DNA from: Rubripirellula tenax
Lineage (GTDB): Bacteria; Planctomycetota; Planctomycetia; Pirellulales; Pirellulaceae
Length of the DNA: 64,000 bases
NCBI RefSeq assembly: GCF_007860125.1
Contig: NZ_SJPW01000002.1
Coordinates: forward strand, 969,768 to 1,033,767
Reading direction: 5' to 3'
Shown here: piece by piece, positions 18,539-28,042 of the stretch
Layout of the letters: each line of letters begins with the position of its first letter
Position numbering within the stretch: the first letter of the stretch is position 1
The notes under the pieces: model-generated
Databases searched by the model: none
The model's input: only the letters and a program-made list of their open reading frames with translations
What the model was told of the DNA's origin: nothing
Program-made: the position numbers and the translations under genes

Positions 18539-19654
18539 TTAACGATCTCGGGCGGTCACCGGCCATCGTTCGGACGTCGCCTTACCGTTTTTAAGAACCG
18601 TCGCGTACGCATGCAGCGCGACGCTCGGACAGATATGAGTGGGCAGGGCAATCAGTTCGCGACCAAGCGGGAATTCGTCGGCGCGAGGCGTTTCGATGAT
18701 CAAATGCTCTTCGTTGTGGCCGACCAGATTGGCATCGGGCAATTCGGGTAGGCGAATGCGTTTTTCAAGTGGCATTTCCGATGCGACGGCCTTGTGCCCA
18801 AGATCAAGACACAATCGATTCGCCGCCGGCTTGCTAACCACACGAGTGAGCAGGACGGCCGCGATGTTGAACTTCAAATCGGGATAGGAGTCTTCGTAGT
18901 TGATGTCCCACAGCAGCGGCGTACCGGGACTGCATTGGTAAGCCGTATGGTCCGCCCAGATCGCAAACGTCGGCGCGCCTCCGGCAATGATCTGCTGCGA
19001 CGGATTCCGACGATCGTAAACTTTGACGGTTTCAATAATCCGATGGGCACGCTCGGCCCGCTGGGAAAGAGATGGGGCGTGAATGTGCCCGTCGTAAATG
19101 TGCAATCCGTTGTAGTTCAGCCCAACCGTCGATTCGATTTTCGAACGCAGGCGATCCAGGTCCGGCCCGAACATGATGCCGGTGCGGTGCATCCCGCCGT
19201 TGACGTCGATGAAGACGCCAAGCGGCCGCGCCGAGTCGCTGAAGGTCGCCGACAACATTTCGCAGCCATCGATGTTGTCGGTGATGACAGAGAACAACGT
19301 CGATCGATAGCAATCGCGAAGCTCGGCGAGCCGTTTCAAATTTGGCCCCACCATCGGATAGGCGATCAAGACATCGCGCCCACCGGCAACAGCGACCATT
19401 TCGGCTTCGGCCAGCGTAGCGGCTTTGAACCGATGGATCCCCGCCGCAGTTTGCATGCGCACGAGTTCGGCCATCTTGTGCGTCTTGACGTGCGGACGTA
19501 TGCGGTCGGCGTGCTGGGGCCCACCGACAATCTCGATCATTCGATCGATGTTTGCCGCAATCGTGGCGGGATGAATCAACAACCCAGGCGACGGGACATC
19601 GATGAGCGCGTCGACGTTGACTTGATTCGCGTTGAAACGATCCTGACCACCCAC
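18539..19654 (-). CDS. D-threonine aldolase / D-serine dehydratase-like PLP enzyme
   Basis: The 371-residue protein is a fold-type III PLP enzyme. An alanine-racemase-like barrel has the PLP lysine in RPHVKTHK, followed by a C-terminal metal-binding domain with the His-x-Cys pair in LPTHICPSVALHAYA. Such enzymes cleave D-threonine or dehydrate D-serine with a divalent metal. The start is GTG at 19654, preceded by GAGG at good spacing and placed just before the conserved N terminus; an ATG at 19729 would add 25 residues without homology. It is divergent from the PQQ-propeller gene and has no metabolic partner nearby. Confidence 0.85.
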   Translation of the reverse strand: MGGQDRFNANQVNVDALIDVPSPGLLIHPATIAANIDRMIEIVGGPQHADRIRPHVKTHKMAELVRMQTAAGIHRFKAATLAEAEMVAVAGGRDVLIAYPMVGPNLKRLAELRDCYRSTLFSVITDNIDGCEMLSATFSDSARPLGVFIDVNGGMHRTGIMFGPDLDRLRSKIESTVGLNYNGLHIYDGHIHAPSLSQRAERAHRIIETVKVYDRRNPSQQIIAGGAPTFAIWADHTAYQCSPGTPLLWDINYEDSYPDLKFNIAAVLLTRVVSKPAANRLCLDLGHKAVASEMPLEKRIRLPELPDANLVGHNEEHLIIETPRADEFPLGRELIALPTHICPSVALHAYATVLKNGKATSERWPVTARDR

Positions 19655-20032
19655 GGAGGGAACCTCACCACAATGTCTAAATTTGCCTGAAAAACGATCG
19701 AGCAGAGCAAGCCAGCGGGGGACCGCCAACGTAATACTCTCCCGGAACCAGTGTACGGTTCCGTTTCCGAGCCCTGTTTTACGAGTGTTCGGGTGCCGGA
19801 GGAAGGACTCCGGTCTCGATCGACACCGAATCAGCCACCCAGGTTACCTGCCCGACGCGAGTTGTTTAGCCCACATTCGACGACGCAACCGCCGAAAAGA
19901 AGCCGGATCTGCACACCGAGATGATGAAAACCAGATCGATACGAGATGATTCTCGTTTCGCGATGGTGATGGGATTCGACATCGACAACAATGGGTCGTT
20001 CCTCTCCGATCCCAACCGCTGGAGACGACGTT
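19655..20032. other. Divergent intergenic region, no gene seen
   Basis: These 378 bases separate the divergent D-threonine-aldolase-like and PQQ-propeller genes and should contain both promoters. No convincing -35/-10 pair, hairpin or coding signal was recognised. Its width depends on the chosen GTG and TTG starts. Confidence 0.5.
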
Positions 20033-21361
20033 TTGATTCGCTTGATTGCCTTCCTTGGCCTGATGATCCTTTGTAGCGACGTGACGGCAGACGAAAATTG
20101 GACTCGGTTTCGCGGCGGCGATGCGACGGGCGTGGTGGCTGATACCCCAGGCTTACCGTCGAGTTGGAACAAGACCGAAAACGTGGCCTGGGTTGCGGAT
20201 GTGCCGGGACAAGGTTGGGGCAGCCCCGTCGTCGTGGGCGACCGTGTGTTTGTCACTTCCGTGGTCGCCGATGAAGCAAACATCGCACCGAGTGCGGGCC
20301 TGTATCTCGGCGAGGGCGTGCGTGATCCTGCCAAGGGCATTCACCACTGGATGGTGTTTTGCTTTGACTTAAAGTCAGGTGACAAATTGTGGGAACACGA
20401 ATCGTTCACCGGACGGCCCGTCGTGCCGCGTCACCCCAAGAGTTCCTACGCGGCCGAAACACCGGCAACGGACGGCGAGCGACTGTTCGTGTTGTTCGGC
20501 GATCTAGGGTTGTTCTGCTATTCGATCGATGGCAAGTTGCTTTGGAAACAAATGATCGAGCCGAAGAAGACCAACATGGATTACGGCGCGGCGGCTTCGC
20601 CCGTGGTTCATGGCGATCAAGTGTTTGTCGTCTACGACAACAAAGAAGATTCATGGATCGCATCGTTCGACACGCAAACGGGTCAACAGAAATGGCGAAC
20701 CCCGCGCGACGAAGTGATGTCTTGGGCGACTCCGTTCGTTTGGGAAAATGACCTTCGCACTGAAATCGTTGTGCCGGGTCAACGCGTCAACCGGGGTTAC
20801 TCGCTTGACGGGAATGAGTTGTGGCGGTTCGACGGTGACATGTCGGTCTTGGTGATTCCGTCGCCGTTTGCGGCACACGGGTTGTGCTACCTGGCGTCAG
20901 GCTACGTTGGCGACGCCCATCGTCCGACGTTCGCGATTCGCCCCGGCGCAACCGGCAACATCGCACCCGACGGTGACTTCAAGAACAGCGAATTCATCGC
21001 CTGGTATCAGCCTCAATGCTCGCCATACAACACGTCGCAAATTGTCTACGGCGATTACCTGTACACGGTCTACGACCAAGGCTTCATGACGTGCAACCAT
21101 GCGTTGACCGGTGAAGACGTTTACGGAAAGCGTCGTTTCTCGCCGAAAGGATCGTTCACCGCATCACCATGGGCCCATGACGGAAAAGTGTATTGCCTGA
21201 GCGAGGATGGTTTGACTTACGTGATCAAGGCTGGACCCGAGTTCGAGATTCTGCAAACCAACCCGTTGCAAGAACTCTGTATCGCAACACCAAGCGTCGC
21301 CGGTGGAAACCTGCTGATCCGAACACTGACCAAGGTTTATTGCATCACCGAGAAGAATTAG
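20033..21361 (+). CDS. Secreted PQQ-type beta-propeller protein (BamB-like)
   Basis: The 442-residue product has a signal peptide (about residues 1-21, ending SDVTADE) and an eight-bladed PQQ-like propeller. Typical blade motifs are FDLKSGDKLWEHE, YSIDGKLLWKQ, FDTQTGQQKWRTP and YSLDGNELWRFDGD. Planctomycetes encode many such proteins, usually annotated as PQQ-binding-like or BamB-like. No metal/PQQ catalytic residues of quinoprotein dehydrogenases were identified, so a binding or scaffold role is likely. TTG at 20033 with GGAGA upstream is preferred because the signal peptide starts there; ATG at 19991 would add 14 polar residues. Confidence 0.8.
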   Translation: MIRLIAFLGLMILCSDVTADENWTRFRGGDATGVVADTPGLPSSWNKTENVAWVADVPGQGWGSPVVVGDRVFVTSVVADEANIAPSAGLYLGEGVRDPAKGIHHWMVFCFDLKSGDKLWEHESFTGRPVVPRHPKSSYAAETPATDGERLFVLFGDLGLFCYSIDGKLLWKQMIEPKKTNMDYGAAASPVVHGDQVFVVYDNKEDSWIASFDTQTGQQKWRTPRDEVMSWATPFVWENDLRTEIVVPGQRVNRGYSLDGNELWRFDGDMSVLVIPSPFAAHGLCYLASGYVGDAHRPTFAIRPGATGNIAPDGDFKNSEFIAWYQPQCSPYNTSQIVYGDYLYTVYDQGFMTCNHALTGEDVYGKRRFSPKGSFTASPWAHDGKVYCLSEDGLTYVIKAGPEFEILQTNPLQELCIATPSVAGGNLLIRTLTKVYCITEKN

Positions 21362-21480
21362 TATACGGAGCATGTGGCAAGTAACGTGCGAAAAATAGCT
21401 GCCACAAACGGCGCAAAGCGATACACAGTGAAACAAAGCCTGCGTTGCGATGAGCGGTCGGTCACGCGATACTCATTGCC

Positions 21481-23106
21481 ATGTCCGCTGTTATTCCACA
21501 ACTTGACCCTCGCCGACATGACCTCGACGCCCTGCGAGCGTTCGCGATGCTGTTGGGCATTGCGCTGCATGCTGCGATCGCGTTCATACCGGGTGCGGGT
21601 GGATGGATGATCAAGGATTCGCAAACAAGCGACTTCTTTGGGTTGTTCTTGGCGGCCATTCATGGATTCCGAATGCCGCTGTTCTTTCTGATCAGTGGTT
21701 TCTTCACGATGATGCTGTATCGACGCCGCGGTTTGAAGTCGTTACTTGGTCATCGGATCAAGCGAATTTTCATCCCGATGATCATCGGCTTGTTCACCAT
21801 CATTCCGGCGATGTGGGTTGTCGGGGCCTATGTTCAATCGGACACCAAAGTGTCGACCGGCGAGCTTCCCTCGCACGATGTTGACAACATCCATGTCGTG
21901 GCCGCCGTCGGAGATGTGGATCGGCTCGATCAGCTTTTAAGCGACGGCGTTGAAGTCGACTTGGCGAACCAGAATCGAACGACGCCGTTGATGATGGCGG
22001 TCATGTTCGGGCAAGCCGAGGCGGCAAAACTGCTGGTGGGGCGGGGCGCCGATCCGTCCAAACGAAATGAATTCGGAAGTTCCGCGTCGGACATGTTGGA
22101 GCTCGACGACGGAACAACGAAGTGGGTCGCCGATATGATCGGCATCCAACACGATGCAAAGTCCATTGCCGCCGGACGAACCGATGTGGCGAAGCTACTG
22201 CCGCAACCGAGTGACGCAAGCCGCCGACTTACGAAGGATGGACCACAAGCCAGGAAATTACGCAACAAGCTGGCCGGCGCGATCGCGACCCTGACCTACA
22301 TCCCGCTGTTCGGTCATCTCTGGTTCCTGTGGTTTCTTTGTTGGTTGGTCGTTGGCTTTGCGATTGTCGCGTTGATCGGGCGAGCGGTGCGATTCCCGAA
22401 TCTGCCCGCCTCGTTGACAAAGTCAAGCTGGAGCTACGCTTGGGCGATTCCGTTAACCATGATTCCGCAAGCGTTCATGGGAACCGGAGCGATGAACTTT
22501 GGTCCCGACACGTCGATCGGATTGCTTCCGATGCCGGCGGTGCTGGTGTACTACGCCATCTTCTTCGGCTTTGGTGCGATGTACTTCGACGCTAAAGGTG
22601 CGGCAGGATCGGAAGTGGATCAGCGAATGGGCCGCCGATGGGCGATCACGATACCGCTTTGTTTGCTCGTTCTCTTTCCGCTCGGCATCATGGCCGGTGA
22701 ACAGCCCGGCGGTTGGGGACGATTTGCATCGGTGTTCGCTCAAGCCTCGTACGTTTGGTTGATGTCGCTGGCGATGATCGGTGTCTTCCGTCGATACCTG
22801 TCATCGCCCAATCGCGTGATACGGTACTTATCCGATTCCTCGTACTGGCTTTATCTCGCTCATCTTCCGCTGGTGATCCTGGTTCAGTCTTGGCTGAGCG
22901 ACTATCCGATGTCGCCGTTTTTAAAATTTCCAATCGTTTGTTTGGTAACCACCGGCATTCTCTTGGCCAGCTATCAGTGCCTGGTTCGCTATTCACCGAT
23001 CGGTACGCTTCTGAACGGCAAGCGAAGACGATTCTTTGAGCAAGCGCTGGCTGTTGAAGAAGATCCTATCGAAGCGAAATTGGTCGACGCCGAGTTATTC
23101 GGATAA
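21481..23106 (+). CDS. Acyltransferase family 3 membrane protein with an ankyrin-repeat insert
   Basis: This 541-residue protein is an OpgC/OafA-like acyltransferase with about ten membrane helices. The N terminus RRHDLDALRAFAMLLGIALHAAI carries the Arg/Asp and His30 typical of the family, and GHLWFLWFL is the second conserved membrane motif. Between the third and fourth helices a soluble block of about 90 residues (131-222) reads as two to three ankyrin repeats, with VVAAVGDVDRLDQLLSDGVEVDLANQNRTTPLMMAVMFG then AAKLLVGRGADPSKRNEFG. Insertion of ankyrin repeats in this position is unusual. It likely transfers an acyl group to an envelope glycan. It is convergent with the helical-repeat gene. 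Confidence 0.88.
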   Translation: MSAVIPQLDPRRHDLDALRAFAMLLGIALHAAIAFIPGAGGWMIKDSQTSDFFGLFLAAIHGFRMPLFFLISGFFTMMLYRRRGLKSLLGHRIKRIFIPMIIGLFTIIPAMWVVGAYVQSDTKVSTGELPSHDVDNIHVVAAVGDVDRLDQLLSDGVEVDLANQNRTTPLMMAVMFGQAEAAKLLVGRGADPSKRNEFGSSASDMLELDDGTTKWVADMIGIQHDAKSIAAGRTDVAKLLPQPSDASRRLTKDGPQARKLRNKLAGAIATLTYIPLFGHLWFLWFLCWLVVGFAIVALIGRAVRFPNLPASLTKSSWSYAWAIPLTMIPQAFMGTGAMNFGPDTSIGLLPMPAVLVYYAIFFGFGAMYFDAKGAAGSEVDQRMGRRWAITIPLCLLVLFPLGIMAGEQPGGWGRFASVFAQASYVWLMSLAMIGVFRRYLSSPNRVIRYLSDSSYWLYLAHLPLVILVQSWLSDYPMSPFLKFPIVCLVTTGILLASYQCLVRYSPIGTLLNGKRRRFFEQALAVEEDPIEAKLVDAELFG

Positions 23107-23144
23107 TTACCATGTCGCGCATCTTGGGACTTACCACGCTGCCG

Positions 23145-24383
23145 CTATTGTCCTTGCTCGATTTCAGCGTGTTCACTCAGGATCAGAAACTCAGCCGCCG
23201 CGATCGCGTAGTTGGCTCGAGCAACCGGCGACCGGAGCGAATCGTAAGTCACAAGCAAACGCTGAGCATTGGCGGTTTCGACCCAGTGTCTCGCAACGGT
23301 GACGAATGCTGACGCCGCTTCATTAGATTCACCGAGTGCGTTGAGATATTCCACGGCCTGCTTTTCGTCGGCGCTGTGCAAAAGTGCGATTGCGACGGCG
23401 GCACGAGCGACTCCTGACCCGCCTTCATCGCCGATGCGCTGGGCCATCTTCAATCCTTTGGCCACGTCGCCCAACTCGATATGATGCGCCGCGATGGCCG
23501 CTGTCGCACTGGAAACGATCATTGGCGATCGAATCTCTGCCAAGTGTTTCGTCGCTTCATCCGCACGCTCGAGCTTTAGCAAGGTTCGAATCCGCAGATC
23601 CTGAAGTTGCCATTTCACCAGCGCGGCTTGTTCATCGATGGTGTCGACGACTGGGTTTGCGGCGGCGAAATGCCTTGCCGCTTCGTCGTAATCTCCATCG
23701 TTCGCCAAGATCAGCGCCGCCTGAAGTTGGAATCCGCGAAGTCGCCCGATGGCGGCTGTATCGCCATAGACGCCAAACTTCGATGATTGATCGGGAAGTG
23801 GATTCTTCTGGATGATTGACACCATTTCTTCGATGACCCGTTCGAGGGCATCGAACGAATGGGTTCGGAGCAAATGGTTTGCGAGCGCTTCAACTTCGGC
23901 CATCTTCGCTTCTCGAGTTTCGGCGACATCGAAAGCTGCTTGCAATTCAACCAACAAAGGGCGTTCGTCGGCTTTCGGCGAAATTGCCAAAATGGTTTTC
24001 TCTTTTGCGTTTGCGATATGAACGATTTGGTTCATCGTGCGGTCGTTGAACGCCCCTTCATTGCCCTGCAGTGTTCGCTTTGCTTCGTCAACGATCGCGT
24101 CGACATCTCGTTCAGCATCCACTGCGGCTTGTACCGTCGCTCGCAAAGCGTAAAGCCTCAACTGTGGCTCGCTTACCTGTTTCGCCGCTTCGAAGGCGGC
24201 GTCGACCTGACCCAACCGAGCGTGCACGCGTGCAGATTGAGCCGCCGCATGTGAAATCGCCGAGGGGTCGTGGATCGACTTCGAAGCCTCGACAGCTTTC
24301 GCCATCCACTCTTCGGCCTTCTTTTGATCCGCACTTACCGGCAAACAAAACGCCACGATGACTAGCAAGGTAAGTATTCGCAT
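23145..24383 (-). CDS. Secreted helical-repeat (TPR-like) protein of unknown function
   Basis: The 412-residue product starts with a clear signal peptide (residues 1-18, VSA-DQ) and consists of Ala-rich helices in TPR-like pairs (for example SHAAAQSARVHARLGQVDAAFEAAKQV and AAIAAHHIELGDVAKGLKMAQRIGD). It is probably a periplasmic protein-protein interaction scaffold. Family assignment beyond TPR-like is not possible by eye. It converges with the acyltransferase gene, 38 bases apart, and is followed upstream by a 448-base stretch without a gene. Confidence 0.72.
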   Translation of the reverse strand: MRILTLLVIVAFCLPVSADQKKAEEWMAKAVEASKSIHDPSAISHAAAQSARVHARLGQVDAAFEAAKQVSEPQLRLYALRATVQAAVDAERDVDAIVDEAKRTLQGNEGAFNDRTMNQIVHIANAKEKTILAISPKADERPLLVELQAAFDVAETREAKMAEVEALANHLLRTHSFDALERVIEEMVSIIQKNPLPDQSSKFGVYGDTAAIGRLRGFQLQAALILANDGDYDEAARHFAAANPVVDTIDEQAALVKWQLQDLRIRTLLKLERADEATKHLAEIRSPMIVSSATAAIAAHHIELGDVAKGLKMAQRIGDEGGSGVARAAVAIALLHSADEKQAVEYLNALGESNEAASAFVTVARHWVETANAQRLLVTYDSLRSPVARANYAIAAAEFLILSEHAEIEQGQ

Positions 24384-24831
24384 GACCCAAATCTTTCAGT
24401 GATAGGCAAGTGCAGAATTGGCAGTGGAAAGTGACTTCGCTGCATCGTCGTCGTAAAGCAGCAAATCTACGACTCGAAGGTCTCCTTGGGATGTATTGGT
24501 TTCACGTCGGTCTCGTAGGCTGAGATGTCGGAGTTCCTGTTAATCCATGGATCCAACTCGACAACGCGTCCCTTTCGCTTCCAGAGCCCTTCGACACAAT
24601 CATTGTTCGTCTTTCCTAGGAACTTTCGCGAAAAGGATCTTTGCCGACCGCGTTTTCAAACGACATCAATCTCCTTGCGTCCCAGCGTGATGGCCTGTTT
24701 CAGCTGTCCAACAAAAAAAAACCGGCCTGAGATTTTCAGGCCGGCTTCGGTTGTGTTGCCAGGGCGTTTGTGTCGCTTTCGACTCGCCGAGCGGTCGGGA
24801 ACGAACGACCGCTAAGCGGTGATCGAACGTC
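24384..24831. other. Gene-free interval with one terminator
   Basis: This 448-base region lies upstream of the helical-repeat gene. It contains the hairpin terminator of the downstream lipoprotein gene at 24713-24744. Short open frames on both strands lack start signals and family character, and nothing else was recognised. Confidence 0.55.
24713..24744 (-). terminator. Rho-independent terminator of the lipoprotein gene
   Basis: Read on the minus strand, a GC-rich 9-base-pair stem (24744-24736 with 24730-24722, loop of five) is followed by nine consecutive T residues (24721-24713). It lies 88 bases past the stop of the gene ending at 24832. Confidence 0.88.
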
Positions 24832-25494
24832 CTACAGGTTCGGAGTCGTGTAGGGCTCGACGTCGCCAACCATGTGGAAGTGGTTGTGGTCGATGTAGAC
24901 GACTTCGATCGCTTCTTGATCGTCCAACGTGTGTGGGACGGGGTATCCGACGGTGGTCTTCTCGTCAAAATAGACCGTGCACTTGTAGTGGGCGTGGTGC
25001 AATTGAGCCGGCCCGATCAGCGGATAAAACCGTGGTGGGTCGATGTAGTCGGCGATCTTTTCCTTGATGATGCGAACGTTGTTGCGTTGCTTTTCATAGA
25101 TCAAGGGAATGCCACCCTGAATCGGGCGAGCCGTTTCGACGGCGTGCATGACTTCATCGTCGGTCGGCGGGTCGAGTGCCTTGACCGTTCCGCCAGAAGT
25201 CGTTGGTCCCAGAATTGGCACACGCTCGTAGCGTTCGTGCTTCCAGAACTTCTCTTCTTGCTTGTGTTGATAGTACGGGCTTACGGGAATTGGAAACCCG
25301 AGAAAGCCTAGGTTGTAACCGCCACCAAGACCGAAACATCCGGTCGTCGAGATGGCCATCAAGGCCATCACGGACAGGGCGAGCCGGCCGAGCACGCGAT
25401 TTTGGGGATTCCCGACGCGGGTGCGTTGGGGAGTCGTAGAGTCGTTTGTCGCGACGTTATTGTCTTCCGTGCGACGGCAATTCGAGCTGGTCAT
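24832..25494 (-). CDS. Planctomycete lipoprotein of unknown function
   Basis: This is a 220-residue protein with a 36-residue polar N-terminal extension, then a hydrophobic segment ending in a lipobox-like STTGC (Cys near residue 53), so the mature form is probably lipid-anchored. The mature domain is compact, without recognisable motifs, and includes YYQHKQEEKFWKHERYERV and a His-rich HNHFH segment near the C terminus. ATG at 25494 with GGAAGG upstream is chosen; the frame continues upstream but overlaps a terminator. It is monocistronic, with its own terminator downstream. Confidence 0.68.
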   Translation of the reverse strand: MTSSNCRRTEDNNVATNDSTTPQRTRVGNPQNRVLGRLALSVMALMAISTTGCFGLGGGYNLGFLGFPIPVSPYYQHKQEEKFWKHERYERVPILGPTTSGGTVKALDPPTDDEVMHAVETARPIQGGIPLIYEKQRNNVRIIKEKIADYIDPPRFYPLIGPAQLHHAHYKCTVYFDEKTTVGYPVPHTLDDQEAIEVVYIDHNHFHMVGDVEPYTTPNL

Positions 25495-26038
25495 CCGAGC
25501 AACCTTCCGTGGTTCGTTCCATTGGCATGAGGCTTCGGCACCTCGTGCGTACAGGTAGTATCGTGTGAACTTATGCCGATCTTGCGGGTAATTCCGAAGA
25601 ATCGTGCGATTCCTGCCCAAGCCGGACTCGAGATTCGATCCGGATACCGTTTTCGCTCGATTTTCACCACGATGCTGCTCACCAGCGATCCTGCGTGATT
25701 CCCGTGCGCCAGGCCGTTTTAGGGGTGGCTGAACGTCACATTCAGCGATCCTTGATCGCCACCGAGCAAACTCGACCGCCTGCGATCGAGGACCGCGAAC
25801 GACCGAGCCAAGTCCGATGAAAAATCGTTTGCCGGTGTGAACCGGCTTCACGGTGGTCGCCGCTGTCACGTTCTTCATTCCATGAAAAAAACCCACCCAG
25901 CAACCGGAGTCACTGGGCGGGTTCATGTTTCACGTCGATTTTTCAATCTGATCCGTGCTAGCAGCTTGACGGTGGACTGCGAACGATCAAGGCAAGCATT
26001 GATCGGAGCGGACCGACGGGCCGTCGAACTTCTCGTCC
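25495..26038. other. Gene-free interval with one terminator
   Basis: This 544-base region lies between two minus-strand genes. It holds the terminator of the BON-domain gene (25884-25922) and must carry the promoter of the lipoprotein gene, which was not identified. The open frame crossing it runs through the terminator hairpin and is unlikely to be coding. Confidence 0.55.
25884..25922 (-). terminator. Rho-independent terminator of the BON-domain gene
   Basis: On the minus strand a 10-base-pair stem with one mismatch (25922-25913 with 25900-25891) is followed by seven T residues (25890-25884). It is located 117 bases after the stop of the BON-domain gene. Confidence 0.78.
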
Positions 26039-27211
26039 CTAGCGGTCGGTGAAGTCCAAGAACCACCAGCCGTCGTCCCATTCCAAGCTGACCTTACGCC
26101 ATCCCAATGGGACTTGTGGGTAAGGATAGAATGGGCCGATGTAAGGCCATGCCGAAGGGCTGTACTGTTGTGGGTACGTTACCGCGGCGTAGTTGGGGCT
26201 CGATGCGTAGCCTGGCCAAGCATAGTTGGGCAGGTTTGGCGAATCGTAGCGAGGTGCTCCACCACCAGCCGAGTACGGTGCCATTGGGACAGGTTGCCCC
26301 ATCACCGGTGCTCCACCACCCATGCCCATGCTGACCTGTTGCATCTGGGGCTGCATTTGACCCTGTTGCATGCGGTAGGGAGCAGTCATGGCCTGTTGTT
26401 GCATCGCTTGGCCGTTCATCGGAGCCGATGCCATTCGAGCTTGCGGTTGTGCGACAGGTTGCAGAGCCGGTGCTTCGGGCAACCGAGCCAAACCAGTCGA
26501 CGACCCGACCGAAATCGCTTCGCGGATACCGGAAACGCCTGGAACGGATTCAACGATGCGAAGAATCTCGCCACGTTGAGCTTCGCTGGCGGCGCGGCCG
26601 GTCAACTGAAGCACACCGTTGTTGCTCTTCACGTCGATGCCAAAACCCTTCAACTGTCCCGCGTCCTTAGCTCGGCCAAGTGCGGCAACAACAGCACCAA
26701 CGACAGCGTCGTCATCGATTGGTTCGACTGCCGATGCGGGGCGAATTTCGCCCGGCATGACGTTATTTGTTTGAATCGAGCGGGCTTGTGCAGCCAGGGC
26801 GTCGCGGAAAGAGAAATCCGCTTCCGCTTGGACCGCTGCCGATTCGACTTCAGCCGCCACCAATGGCGCCGGTTGCAGTTCAGCCTTGGCGACCGAAGCT
26901 TTCGGTTTCACAACCGTTGCTTCCATGCCGGTGATGCTGACCTCGTCGACGATCTTGGCGATCCCGTCGATGCCGTCGGCGGCGTCAAGGACCAAGTCCT
27001 TCTGAACCGCTTCGCTAACGTTGCCTCGGAAAAGCACCACACCGTTATCGACTTTCATGTCGAGGGTGAAGTCCTTCAAGGCACCTGAATCACGATTGGT
27101 TTTCAATCGCTTGATGATCTGTTCGGCGATTTCTCGGTCACCACCCCAGGCCTGCATTGGCCCGAGGGTAGCGAGCGCGGCAATCGCCAATCCGAAATAC
27201 TTGCGTCGCAT
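26039..27211 (-). CDS. Secreted protein with two BON domains
   Basis: The 390-residue product has a signal peptide (to about residue 24, QAWGGD) and two BON domains. The first (about residues 25-95) reads EIAEQIIKRLKTNRDSGALKDF and NGVVLFRGNVSEAVQKDLVLDAADGIDGI; the second (about 160-235) reads NNGVLQLTGRAASEAQRGEILRIVESVPGV. BON domains bind membranes or lipids in proteins such as OsmY. The C-terminal third is Gln/Met/Pro/Tyr-rich and low in complexity, ending with a Trp-rich EWDDGWWFLDF. ATG at 27211 has GGGAGG upstream. The gene is monocistronic and has a good terminator. Confidence 0.87.
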   Translation of the reverse strand: MRRKYFGLAIAALATLGPMQAWGGDREIAEQIIKRLKTNRDSGALKDFTLDMKVDNGVVLFRGNVSEAVQKDLVLDAADGIDGIAKIVDEVSITGMEATVVKPKASVAKAELQPAPLVAAEVESAAVQAEADFSFRDALAAQARSIQTNNVMPGEIRPASAVEPIDDDAVVGAVVAALGRAKDAGQLKGFGIDVKSNNGVLQLTGRAASEAQRGEILRIVESVPGVSGIREAISVGSSTGLARLPEAPALQPVAQPQARMASAPMNGQAMQQQAMTAPYRMQQGQMQPQMQQVSMGMGGGAPVMGQPVPMAPYSAGGGAPRYDSPNLPNYAWPGYASSPNYAAVTYPQQYSPSAWPYIGPFYPYPQVPLGWRKVSLEWDDGWWFLDFTDR

Positions 27212-27455
27212 TGAATATGCCTCCCTGCAGTCCTGAATCCGTCTGGGCCTTTCCACTTATAAGTTCCGCCGACACGATGTCGATGGGCCAGTCGCCCAGT
27301 CGTGGGGACTTAGTGGTTCAGGCGGTAATACCAGAGCGGTGTTGTTGGTAGTTTCGGCCGACACGACACCCACAAGGTAGGTTTTTTCTGATTTTGTCGC
27401 TGAATCGGTTTGCAGCGCCCGCACAGATTAACATTCGCGTGTTTCACGACCGCTG

Positions 27456-27842
27456 TTAACGCAGTCCGCGTACGAACACTGTGATGGCGCCCACGGTCGC
27501 GATCGCCGGAAACACGACCAGCGCCAACTGAGGCCGCACGGCTATCACCGCCAACCCGATCACCCCCGCCACCGCGATTCCCGGTGGCAACCAACGCGCA
27601 GGCTTCTTTAGCGACGGCCATGCCAACCAAAGTGCCGCCATCAATAATCCGACGCGTCCGGTCGCCGCGGACAAGAACCGCGCCGACCCATCGCTACCAA
27701 ACTTCCATGTCACGACGCCACAAGCCACCAGCAATACGATCGAGATCACCAACACCATCAGCCGTCGAGGATCGGTGGCCGGCGAGTCAGTGGAAGATCG
27801 GTCAATATCCGAACGGCGGTCAGACGGGGGCAAACGTTTCAT
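27456..27842 (-). CDS. Small multi-pass membrane protein, hypothetical
   Basis: This 128-residue protein has a charged N terminus (Arg/Asp/Ser-rich, about 28 residues) followed by four hydrophobic stretches (approximately residues 29-47, 55-74, 84-101 and 103-124). No family is recognised. ATG at 27842 (MKRL) is preferred over 27860. It lies between the BON gene and the giant multidomain gene on the same strand, about 240 bases from the former and 200 from the latter, so cotranscription is not evident. Confidence 0.55.
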   Translation of the reverse strand: MKRLPPSDRRSDIDRSSTDSPATDPRRLMVLVISIVLLVACGVVTWKFGSDGSARFLSAATGRVGLLMAALWLAWPSLKKPARWLPPGIAVAGVIGLAVIAVRPQLALVVFPAIATVGAITVFVRGLR

Positions 27843-28042
27843 TGCAGTAAACGATAGCATCTGATCCCGCCGCTTCCATAGGCGACTGCCCGACCGCTCG
27901 GCAAACTTAGCAATCGGCCCGGTTCCTCAAGACAGTCGCCGAGGGGTCAGCCGGAAGCCGCTGCATCATCGCGATGATGGCGAGCCAGAAGCAGGGGCGT
28001 CTTGTTCTCGTCACCGTTTTCGACTTGGCCTTGATCGGTGTT

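Noticed and set aside
24525-24815. Possible small gene in the 24384-24831 interval
   Set aside because: The frame crosses the terminator hairpin, has no start signal and shows no protein-like pattern.
26114-27088. A 324-residue plus-strand frame opposite the BON-domain gene
   Set aside because: The BON domains, signal peptide and terminator all support the minus strand. The plus frame is Arg/His/Cys-rich and has no ribosome site.
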